Part shown: in pieces, positions 12,485 through 21,954 of the stretch
How the letters are laid out: each line of letters starts with the position of its first letter
Position numbering within the stretch: position 1 is the stretch's first letter
Source: Epiperipatus broadwayi
Lineage: Eukaryota; Onychophora; Udeonychophora; Euonychophora; Peripatidae
Reading direction: 5' to 3'
NCBI GenBank assembly: GCA_028023455.1
Contig: JAQFVV010000556.1
Coordinates: 310,001-374,000, forward strand
Length of the DNA stretch: 64,000 nucleotides
Notes under the pieces: generated by a model
Databases searched by the model: none
What the model saw: only the letters and a program-made list of their open reading frames with translations
What the model was told of the DNA's origin: nothing
Made by a program: the position numbers and the translations under genes

Positions 12485-12552
12485 GTTCTGCTGTTTTCTC
12501 ACCCACATTACGCAGATCTCCACATGTTTTCCAGCAACAGCAAACAAAAAGT
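12485..12552 (+). CDS. Candidate internal host exon (68 nt, partial CDS)
   Basis: A short segment with higher GC than its flanks lies between a good acceptor (pyrimidine tract then TTTTAG) and a good donor (GTAAGA at 12553). Read from the third base it is open through all 22 codons and gives SAVFSPTLRRSPHVFQQQ plus four more residues, a low-complexity but protein-like peptide rich in Ser, Arg, Pro and Gln. It would start two bases before a codon boundary and end on one. I do not recognise the protein. If real, the surrounding DNA is intron and the host gene runs on the plus strand. A chance match is possible because only one exon is visible. Confidence 0.4.
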
Positions 12553-14495
12553 GTAAGAATTTACACAATAAAGATTCTGATGCTTTAGAAATGTCAAAAT
12601 GTTTAGAACTTAATACATAGCAGACATATCTTGTTTTTTTTTTTTTACATGTATCCTAAAAGTAAAAAAAAGATGACATTGCAAATCATATATTTTCCCA
12701 GCTTGATACATTAGCCATAACTGCAAATGTTTAGACTTGTAAACTGAATAATTATTAATTATGTTGTCAGTAATTTTTATTAAATTGAAAATGGTACCAT
12801 ATATATGTCATTAAAGCTTATAGAAAAAATAATGATTTTTTTTTATAACAAAATGATTGAATTAAAATGGTCAAACATTTTAATCTTTTTTCACTAATAT
12901 TTTTCTTGCAATAAAAATAGCCAAGATAAGCTTTTTAAAATCTTTAACAAATTGAATCAAGTATTTTATCTTTCAACAGTAACTTTATAAGTTATCAAAA
13001 AACAAAAAAACAATAACTTTATTGGGCTTTATGTGGATTTACCCATAATAAGTAGTGGGGGAAAATGCAAAAGGATGATTTTACATATATTCAGGGAATA
13101 TAGTGAAGATGCATTGACAAAATTGGAAAGTATTTTCTTAAGGAGGGAAAAGGAAACCAGACATCGTTACATTGTCTGAGAAAAAGAGACATATTTCTAG
13201 CCTTATCCTGTGTGAAATTTGATTATACAATCAAAAAGAGACTAAATGTTATGATTTTTTTGATCTAAACTTATTACTGATTGTGTTTCTATATCTTTAT
13301 AAGTAATGATAATGTACAAATAGATATATAAGACATCAGAAGACAAATAAAGTGAAAGTGGTAAGACAAATAACATGAAGAAAAACCTTGGAAAGTTGGC
13401 AAGCAATAATGAATCAGTGCAAGAAAATCATGTATTTTGTTCTAAGTAGTCTGTAAGGCAATGCATTGATTTAGTTGTGGTCTATCATTTGTGTTCATTT
13501 TGGTACATCAAAATCATTTATAAGAATAAAGTTGCAAGAGCATTAAGGTTTAATTTGATTTAAAAAATCAAAATATTTAGGATTTAGTAACCAGAATTTG
13601 TAATGGCATATTTAGTTTCTATTGTTGATCCCCCAAATATGTTTTAAGAGAGGTATTGTAAGAAGTGGATGTAGAAGTTTAAATACCTTTTAGTATTGAT
13701 ATTTCTTTGCATGAGAAAAAAAGAATAAAATTAGTATTTCTTTTATTTTGGTGAGAAGTATAATTCAGAAGAAAAGAGGTGGTCTTATGGGAATTTTGAA
13801 ATATACAATAGACAAGTATTGAAAATAGAGAATATGGAAATAAGTTAATTTCTGTAATGAAGTTATATATCCCACTTCTACATTTTTTACTTACCTCTGA
13901 ATAGAATAGAATATTAGATATTTTTTGAATAAACATAAGATGGAGTAGTAATTAATGGAAAGAAATGAGAATATATTATAATTGAGTAACAAAGAAGAGC
14001 TATGGAATAAGCTATCATAATAAAATAGGAAAGACATACTAAATGTTTTCTGATATGCAAGACTAGCATTAAATCAAACCTCAAAATAAAAGTTGAAAAA
14101 ATACAGAAAATTAACAATTTTAAATATTCTAAAGCAGGTTAATTTATGTTTTTATTTGCCATTTCCAGATAATAGAATTAGCCTAAAGTAACTAATACAA
14201 TGAAAAAACAAAATACTAAATATGATGTAAATCTATTTAAATGCTAATTAAAAATTCTTTAAAATAATGCAGAGCAAATTAATATAGAGATTACTAAACA
14301 CTTTAAAAAGATTACAGCCATTTAAGATATTATATCTGAGAAAAATAGAAAGAATTAACTAAGCAGTACATAAGTTTTCAGGTATTTTAATGTAACTATA
14401 TTATTTATTTCTTAAAAGAGGGAAACTAGCATTTGAAAACATCCAAAGACAGAATTATTTGTTTGGCTTATTATAAAAGTGATAAATAAAAAATG
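12553..14495. other. AT-rich DNA, no gene seen
   Basis: No supported coding frame, RNA gene or bounded repeat. The small open frames on the minus strand near 13.7-14.1 kb are rich in Phe, Ile and Ser as expected of AT-rich non-coding DNA. Confidence 0.55.
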
Positions 14496-14503
14496 GACTA
14501 GAG

Positions 14504-16027
14504 CAGTGTTTCCCAACCTTTTTTGGCTTGCGTACCACTTGTATTTTGTGAAATTTGTTATTGCGACTGTGTTATTTTATTTGCATTATAAATATTATAG
14601 GGTGACCATGTATGTATTCACATCTCATAATGAGACAAATTACATTGAAACATGCCTAAACATCATGCCAGATTATAAACTCACTGTAAATTATAAACGC
14701 ATTGTAACATATTTATATGTATGTGTTTGTTCAAAGTTTCATATTTTTTCCAAAATAATTTATTAAAGATTACATTATTACATTAAAGGTTATTTGGTAC
14801 ATATTTTGCTCAAAGTGTTTTCTCATTCCTTTATTTGGTTTTCCCGAATTTGAGTCTGTTTTCTCTTTTTCGGAGCATCTTGCTATTGGTTGGGCCATGA
14901 AGAGGATAAATCCAGCATGTCCCAAGTCATGGTAAAAATAACCTCGGGGGTTATCAGGCTATCTCTTGTTCTTGTTTTCTTTATATTGTTCTGCATGAAG
15001 AATTAATGAGAGTCTAATTTCTGGGTATGATCTTTTTCTGATACATTCTTTCAAATTAAATAATTTAGATTAATTTGCCTTGATCCGACTCATTATTTAT
15101 CTACTATTTTGTCATATTTCGTTTACTAACTAATAAATGGTTGTAATAAAAACACAAAATTATAAAAAACCAATTAGTATTTTTTCTTATCATAATCAAA
15201 TATGTTTATAAAATAAATTTAATGAGATCTTTGTGCTTGTTTCGAACAACATAATTTTTTGAAATTTGGTTCAAAAGATGCGAGGTATACCCTTAAGTCT
15301 ACAGCTGCATTCAATCTGTTTCGATACTTATTTTTTAAAAAAATATATGAAGAAAAAGCTCTTCCTATTAATTCCGTATTAGTAAACGGTAATAATAATT
15401 TAAGAGCTTTCTCAGAAAGTTGTTCATATTCTTTAATGTTTAACCAAAAATTAATTAGATTGTGTCGTTTGAATTCTACTTGTAAAGTTCTGTCACATGA
15501 TAATTCTATTAAGTTTTCTTTATCCTTTATTGATAATGATGTAGCTTTTTCTAAATTTTCTGCATAGAAGGAGTTTGAAATCCAATTATCATTTGTGTTT
15601 TCGGATTTTGGAAAATATTTCATGAAAGACGTTTTTAATCCTGTTAAATGTGCTATTATATTTTCTCATATATCTTGAGACAGACTAACCTTATTTTCAA
15701 ACACAAAAATATGTAGAGTTTCGAATATTTCCAGTTTATTGTTTTCGATACTTATATATATTACTGTTTCCAAAAATCTAATTTCTTAATTATACTTTCA
15801 ATTTTATCATTAACATTAAAGATCGTTATCGACTGTACATATAAACAACTTTACTGTATAATATTATTAATTAAAATAATTTTTACAAATTATAGGAAAA
15901 AAACATTTCTATATTTTTATGATTTAATTTTTTTTTATGTCCGCCATTATTGATTATTTTTCGTGTACCACCAACCAGCAACTCGCGTACCACCAGTGGT
16001 ATGCGTACCACAGGTTGGGAAACACTG
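14504..16027 (-). mobile_element. hAT transposon, internally deleted, with intact ends and TSD
   Basis: The element starts CAGTGTTTCCCAACCT and ends with its inverse AGGTTGGGAAACACTG, a typical hAT terminal inverted repeat. Both sides carry the same 8-bp duplication GACTAGAG (14496-14503 and 16028-16035), the hAT signature size. Sub-terminal GCGTACCAC motifs are repeated near both ends. The interior holds only the C-terminal part of a transposase on the minus strand. It therefore looks like a non-autonomous deletion derivative that could have been moved in trans. Confidence 0.95.
15219..15623 (-). pseudogene. hAT transposase C-terminal fragment (ZBED5/SCAND3-like)
   Basis: The 134-codon frame ends with ALKLLLPFTNTELIGRAF and KYRNRLNAAVDLRVYLASFEP, then KLCCSKQAQRSH, the hAT C-terminal dimerisation domain as found in domesticated ZBED5/FAM200/SCAND3-type proteins and their transposon relatives. 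The BED zinc finger and most of the RNase H-like catalytic core are missing. The element is only 1.5 kb, so the rest was lost by deletion. The methionine at the start is fortuitous. Confidence 0.85.
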
Positions 16028-16263
16028 GACTAGAGGAAAGGAAATCTGAATGACTGAAAGCAGAAAAACATGTATAAAGAGCAGATACTCTAATTTCAAA
16101 AGACTATTCAGTAGTAGATAATAAAATGAAAGAAAACTTATCCTTGGTTTGAATTGTCTCTCAGCAAAAAAAAAAAAAGAGAAAGACTCAATAAATTATT
16201 TTAATTGTTTTCTATATGACTCATAAGCAACAATTAGCCTTAGAGATAATAAAAAGATGAAAG

Positions 16264-16635
16264 AAATATCATCATCATCATCTACCATTATCAATCCACT
16301 ACAGGATGAAGGTCTCTCCAAGTTCAATCCATCTTCTCCAACTTCTCTTCTCCACATCACCCCTGCACATTTTCTTATTTCATCCATCCATCTCACATGT
16401 GGTCTCTTTCTGGATCTTGTACAATCTCTTGGAATCCAGTTTAAGATTTCAATTGTTCATCTATTATCATCTCTTCTAGCAATATGTCCAGCCCAACTCC
16501 ACTTCAGTCTTTTAATTTTTTCAATGAGGTCAGTAACACCTGTTTGTTCTCTTACCCATATATTGCATTTTTGATCTCTTCTCTTTCCATACTTCTTTGA
16601 GTGGTCTGAAGTCTCTGAATTGCTCTTCTATTAAG
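16264..16635 (-). mobile_element. RTE-like LINE fragment, 5'-truncated, with short TSD
   Basis: The segment matches the last ~370 bp of the RTE-like LINE (compare 6262-6640). It includes the [11 protein letters not shown] and RPHVRWMDE region with small deletions and ends in the TGATGATGAT-type tail at 16264-16276. A 9-bp repeat AAGAAATAT flanks it near 16259 and 16635. Such 5' truncation is the usual outcome of incomplete reverse transcription. Confidence 0.85.
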
Positions 16636-16954
16636 AAATATATAATGCTGTAAGTTTCAAGATGTATAAAGGCAATTCAGATGAAGAAACAATATTTATT
16701 TTTTTAACTCCAGAGCAAAGATATAGAGTAGAATCATCATAGATAATGATAATGATTATGTCTTTTGGTTAGAAACATTAAAAAAATTGTATTACCTTGT
16801 GTTTATGTGTATAATGCCCAAGGCTGGATAGTTATTAATGTAAATATAGGCAAGCAGTCAACACTTAAACAATACCAATATACAATCTCAATATGTTTTC
16901 AAGGAATCTTTTTTAAACAATTAAGGAGGAAAACCACATTTATATGTGGTCTAA

Positions 16955-17422
16955 TATGTCTATATAGACACTAAAGATTGCAACTTGACTATAAAGAATG
17001 AAATTATTAATTCAAATAAGTTTAAATAAACCTCTTTAAACAGGTAAACATAACCTGTTCTGAAAGCAGACTAACAAATAGTCAATTATAACTTTCAATT
17101 GTGATTGTAACATTCAAACTGCACTCCTATTATTTAGATATTTATTGATATTGGTATTGTTTTAAGTGTTGACTGATTTCTTGTATTTACATTAATACCT
17201 ATCTAGCTTTAAGCATTTTTAGGTTTATTATTTAAGTAAGGCATAGTTGGAGTACAATTTGAAAGTTATACTTGCAATTTGAAAGATATAATTGACTACT
17301 TGTTAGTCTGTTTTCAGAAGGAGATTAAGTTTACCTGTTTAATGAGGTTTATTTAACTTCTTTGAATTATTAATTTCATTCTTTGTATTCAAGTTGCAAT
17401 CTTTAGTGTTTATATAAACATA
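16955..17422. mobile_element. MITE-like foldback element
   Basis: The outer arms (16955-17140 and about 17226-17422) are reverse complements with scattered mismatches. Both ends begin TATGT.TATATA.ACACTAAAG. The interior is short and non-coding. An internal block (17150-17205) is itself the reverse complement of sequence just outside the left end (16829-16882), so two inverted repeats interleave. No clear target duplication was found. Confidence 0.7.
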
Positions 17423-17436
17423 ATACACTATATTTA

Positions 17437-17905
17437 CCATCAAACATCATAATATGATCACCATTCTTTATGCTTACATGTATAACCACAAAGAATGGTG
17501 ATTATGTGATGTTTGATGGTTTAATACCAATTCTGCCCTATAAAATTATGGTGATTGTCATTATTGAATAAACAAAGACACCAAAAAGTATGGATGCTGA
17601 ACTGAGTTCAGATCTATACAACAATACAAGCTGATAAGCTTAGCTTGAAAATGTGTTTTCATTTTGGACTCAAAGCTTTATAGCTGGCTAAAAAAGTAAA
17701 AGGTGGCTGCTGGAGCATTGCATTAGATCCAAAGATCTAGGTGCAGTGGTCTCAGATCCAAGGCTTCTCGCTGATGAAGGCCACAAGCTAGAAACTAATT
17801 TGGAGATATTAGATTTTATGCACAAACCTTACTGCATCCATTGATTACTCTGGCTTGCACTGAGTGACACTACTGCATGGACAGTTTTGCATCTGTAGAC
17901 CATAT
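17437..17905 (+). repeat. Third unit of the ~380-bp hammerhead-like family, with inverted start
   Basis: From about 17484 the sequence follows the family seen at 3765-4500, including GGATGCTGAACTGAGTTCAG and the GCAGTGGTCTCAGATCCAAGG block. At the left, 17437-17470 is the reverse complement of 17490-17520, so the unit begins with an inverted copy of its own first bases. It is a single unit here, not a tandem pair. Confidence 0.75.
17771..17800 (+). ncRNA. Hammerhead-like motif with mutated cleavage site
   Basis: CTGATGA (17771-17777) and GAAAC (17791-17795) are intact. Stem II is GGC against GCT around CACAA, again above an A-A mismatch. Compared with the copy at 3913, one stem II pair has changed from T-A to C-G on both sides, a compensating change. 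The cleavage triplet GTC has become ATT, so this copy should not cleave. Confidence 0.55.
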
Positions 17906-18813
17906 ATAAAAGTTGGATTTCCATCTTTATTGATTAAAGGAGGTTGCCTTGACAACAGATTGAGATTGTTGATTGTCATTGATAGTGGTATTATTTAAGT
18001 GATAACTGCTTTTCTGTACGTATATATAACATATTTTTAGGAATGTATTTAATTTTATTCATTTAATTCATATTTAAGTGAAAATCAAAAATATATTTTT
18101 GATTATTTTACTTTTAAATTTATAAATATGTTTTTCCAATTTATTCACCCATCAAAGTATGACAAGTTCATGTACTTATCAAATCATATTTATCATCATT
18201 AAAAACAGGGTTAAATAGTCTGATGCTTTTGTATTATTATATAAATTTATGACTTAAACAGGGATTCAATGTATATACTTTATTATGCTATCACCTACCC
18301 TGGCAATTTCAGCAGGAACCGCCAATTGTATACATTGCTAACATTATGCAAATTGGTATTTGATTAATAATAAATTTTACTCATTCATATTGTTACAAAA
18401 ATTGGCTCCTAAATAAAGTCAGACAGTTGGCCATATCTATATCATTGCAATATAAATTATTCAATAATTAAAACTCAACCTGTCATTTTTGGCCTTTATA
18501 TGTTGTATGATTTTCCAAGCAACATATCATTTAATTATTTTTTACTGTTTATACATAAATGTGTGATATATTTAGAACACTCATTTTTGATAACACCACA
18601 TATTAAGAATGTTCTAAGTCTGACAGTATTAAAAATTAAATTGCTAAGCAAACAAAAATGATACCATTCTTGTCTACAGCCTTAATTTTTATATAAGAAG
18701 TGAATTTATTGAGTGATAAATGCAAAAACAAAATTTTTTAAACAAGGAATTGTTTTCTTTAAATTGAGTCCTCTAGTTTAAATAATTTTGTGTAATATCT
18801 ATCTCACTCCTTG
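17906..18813. other. AT-rich DNA, no gene seen
   Basis: No gene recognised. A block at 18565-18660 (TATATTTAGAACACTCA, TATTAAGAATGTTCTAAGTC) recurs in direct orientation at 18855-18945, inside the next feature. Confidence 0.5.
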
Positions 18814-19130
18814 AATGCAACATTATAAATTTATTGCATTAAATATTACATAATATATTTAGAATGCTCACCTCTCATAATGCTGTATATTAAGAACATT
18901 TCTAAATCTAACAATATCAATAACAAAATCACTGTATAAATTATGTCACTCACTTTTTATCAAAAATATTTTGTTACAAATATGAATGATTTTATTTTTA
19001 TTTGATTAATGATTTAAATGTTAATATTGCAAAATTTAAAACATTTTTAGTATATGGCATTGTGAAAAGTGAGTGCTCTGAATATATATAATATTTAACA
19101 CAATAAAATTTATAACATTGCATACTAGTA
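18814..19130. repeat. Inverted repeat, MITE-like
   Basis: Arm 18814-18912 is an imperfect reverse complement of about 19030-19130. The shared blocks are AATGCAACATTATAAATTTATTG and its inverse CAATAAAATTTATAACATTGCAT, and the GCTCAC / GTGAGTGCTC motif. The spacer is about 120 bp and non-coding. It ends about 45 bp before the LTR element. Confidence 0.6.
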
Positions 19131-19650
19131 GATAAGTTTGCCTTTAAAACAATAATGGAATTGATATATATATATTGTGAATGTTCAAATTGATGATCCA
19201 GGTATATATATATATATAAAAAAAAAAATAAACAATTCAGTACAATATAAGTTTAACTAAATAGGATTGATATTATTTTATATATTTCATATATGAATGC
19301 AGTCACCATAGTAACATTATTACATACAGTTCAATGTTTTTTTTTTTATGTTGAGGATATGTGTTTATAAATTTTTTTTAAAAATATATATATATATTAT
19401 TAAAAAAAAATATAGATATGTGTAAATCATTGATGTTTATCAATAATTTAAAAGGTTATTATATCAATTTTGTATTTTGGTTTGTAAAATAATAAAAAAA
19501 TTGTAATCGAATTTGGATTTAATCTTCATGTATCTTTTTATCCGAACTTACCCCAAAAAACAAGAAACTATAAGAATATTGATAGAATTGAGTCTTAATT
19601 GAGTAATTTTGTGTGGTCGTCAAGATAAGAAAAACGTCAGAAAGAGAACA

Positions 19651-19660
19651 TATAAAAAGG
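19651..19660 (+). promoter_or_regulatory. TATA box of the LTR promoter
   Basis: TATAAAAAGG is present at the same place in both LTRs (about 27174 in the right copy). It sits about 475 bp inside the LTR and about 85 bp before AATAAA, as expected for a retroelement promoter followed by a short R region. Confidence 0.65.
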
Positions 19661-19734
19661 ACGCGACAGAATATAACAGGACTCTTTATCATTTTGCAAT
19701 AGTAAAGGATAGATCTATTTTCTGTGTCTTAACA

Positions 19735-19740
19735 AATAAA
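19735..19740 (+). promoter_or_regulatory. LTR polyadenylation signal
   Basis: AATAAA is followed by G and a long T run, a suitable cleavage and downstream U-rich context. It is conserved in the right LTR near 27260. In retroelements this signal is read in the 3' copy. Confidence 0.6.
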
Positions 19741-19807
19741 GTTTTTTTTTTCAATATTTTTTTTTGTATGTAAAACTATAAAACATGGAAAAATAGTGGA
19801 ATTATCT

Positions 19808-19836
19808 GCCCGTTCAATCATTTAGCGGGCAGTTGC
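19808..19836 (+). other. Stem-loop in the LTR just after the poly(A) signal
   Basis: CTGCCCG and CGGGCAG form a perfect 7-bp stem around a 13-base AT-rich loop. The same hairpin is kept in the right LTR near 27330. It is the most GC-rich spot in the LTR outside the retrozyme insertion. A role in RNA packaging, reverse transcription or termination is possible but is inference. Confidence 0.5.
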
Positions 19837-20950
19837 AAAAGGGCCTCCGGGGAAAGTGGCAGCAAAGTAAAAAAAAAAAGAAACCTATGAAGTAAAGGAA
19901 AATGCTTTATAAATAAAATGGATTTGCGTAAATATCGTCTCACGAATAAAGAAACAAGACCCACTGGATCAATTCACATCATAATAGGGATAATCAAAGT
20001 GCACTCACCTCTTCGGACCAAAAAAAAAAAAAACTAAAAGAAAACTTTTAGTGAAGTATCATTAAAGTTTGCGATTATTATTTCTGACGGAGAAACTTCT
20101 CTTTACACTATAACTGAAGTCAATCGATAGACCAATAAATAGTGAACGAACAGACTTATATATATATGGTATGATTTTTTTTTATGAAATGTATGTGTAT
20201 TATTTTTTTTTTATATGTAATAAAATATGATGATTTTTTTTTAATTATCTCTAAAAGTAAGGTAATTTATTAAATGAAAATGATCGGAAAGACTCAAATA
20301 TATTTATTATTTCATATTCATTTATCCGTAATTATTTTGATAAACAAATAGATTTTGATACCCTCCTATTTCACATTTTGGTATCGGTTATATGTAAATT
20401 TTTTTTAGTAAAATATCTAAGAACCTTTCCCGTCATTTACTCATTTTTTTTTTGTCGTTATCGTTATTGCAACATATATATAGAGATACACATAGCAATT
20501 TGATCATTTTAGTTAGTCAACCAATCTAAAATATAAAGTCATTTCGGATGTATTTTATCATTAATATTGCCAATTTTCTTTTCTATAACCTAATAAATTG
20601 AGTTAATTTAAATATCAAGACTAGTTTAATTATTTTGTTTTATTTGGATTGCGTAAGACGGCATAGCTACTTAAGTAACAGGATTCAAACTCAGCTTGGT
20701 AAGCGAATTGGAATATAAGATAAGGTATGTTTTGCTTATTAGTATTTTATTTTGTTTCTATATGAATTTCATATTTATATTTGCATTCGAATATTATATA
20801 TACATATTATCATTTATCTTAGTTAATATTACAAAGTCAATCATTTCATAAACAGTGAGGATTGCCAATTCCTCAACAAGCTTTATGATAAATGCTTAGC
20901 CAGAGCCAGCACTTAAAATATCTCTGTCAGGAACCCCTCCCCAAACCCCT

Positions 20951-20981
20951 GACCATGGTTTCGTGCTTTGGCACTCCTCAG
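20951..20981 (-). ncRNA. Hammerhead ribozyme, unit 1
   Basis: On the minus strand: CTGAGGA, stem II GTGC/GCAC closed by CAAA, GAAA, stem III of 3 bp (ACC/GGT with a 2-base AT loop), then the GTC cleavage triplet. Stem I pairs CACCTCT-type sequence upstream with AGGGGT downstream (6 bp including one wobble). All invariant core positions of the hammerhead family are present. Predicted cleavage is after the C of GTC, between 20951 and 20950. The very short stem III is typical of animal retrozyme hammerheads, which often work best as dimers. Confidence 0.93.
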
Positions 20982-21385
20982 AGAGGTGTCAGGGTAGGTT
21001 CAGACACTAGATCTAAAAATACCAACCCAAAGCCAAGCACTTAGCTAAAAGTTATCTATTGAGTGGAAAATCTGAAATTTTCAGACATGTACATGTCTTC
21101 AAACCCAGCTATCCAACTCAAATAGCTATATGGGGCTGATAGATCTTCAGCCATGCCATATAGTAGTAGTCATAGCAATATAAAATTGCATAAGACTTTT
21201 TGGCAGAGACTATAAATAGTCAAAATAAAAGTCATAGATCAATTCATAGATCACATGACCCTATCTCTTAAGCTTGTAAGTTATAAACAGTGAGGATTGC
21301 CAATTCCTCAACAAGCTTTATGATAAATGCTTAGCCAGAGCCAGCACTTAAAATATCTCTGTCAGGAACCCCTCCCCAAACCCCT

Positions 21386-21416
21386 GACCATGGTTTCGTG
21401 CTTTGGCACTCCTCAG
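21386..21416 (-). ncRNA. Hammerhead ribozyme, unit 2
   Basis: Identical to the unit 1 motif and exactly 435 bp away. Cleavage at both sites of a minus-strand transcript would release a 435-nt linear RNA with the ends needed for ligation into a circle. The tandem identity of the two units suggests recent origin from a multimeric or circular template. Confidence 0.93.
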
Positions 21417-21923
21417 AGAGGTGTCAGGGTAGGTTCAGACACTAGATCTAAAAATACCAACCCAAAGCCAAGCACTTAGCTAAAAGTTATCTATTGAGTG
21501 GAAAATCTGAAATTTTCAGACATGTACATGTCTTCAAACCCAGCTATCCAACTCAAATAGCTATATGGGGCTGATAGATCTTCAGCCATGCCATATAGTA
21601 GTAGTCATAGCAATATAAAATTGCATAAGACTTTTTGGCAGAGACTATAAATAGTCAAAATAAAAGTCATAGATCAATTCATAGATCACATGACCCTATC
21701 TCTTAAGCTTGTAAGTTATAAACAGTGAGGATTGCCAATTCCTCAACAAGCTTTATGATAAATGCTTAGCCCCATATAGCTATTTGAGTTGGATAGCTGG
21801 GTTTGAAGACATGTACATGTCTGAAAATTTCAGATTTTCCACTCAATAGATAACTTTTAGCTAAGTGCTTGGCTTTGGGTTGGTATTTTTAGATCTAGTG
21901 TCTGAACCTACCCTGACACCTCT

Positions 21924-21954
21924 CTGAGGAGTGCCAAAGCACGAAACCATGGTC
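21924..21954 (+). ncRNA. Hammerhead ribozyme in the inverted copy
   Basis: The same core lies on the plus strand within the inverted segment (about 21772-22118), with cleavage predicted after 21954. The inverted segment starts in the middle of a unit, next to the truncated third direct unit. It runs past one unit boundary and stops in TTTTATTTT before the right target duplication. Confidence 0.93.

Noticed and set aside
13679-14117. Two minus-strand frames of 85 and 67 codons
   Set aside because: They are rich in Phe, Ile, Ser and Tyr with no motif, as expected for AT-rich non-coding DNA.
14479-14766. 95-codon plus-strand frame overlapping the left end of a hAT element
   Set aside because: It runs from the flank across the terminal inverted repeat, so it cannot be an ancestral gene.
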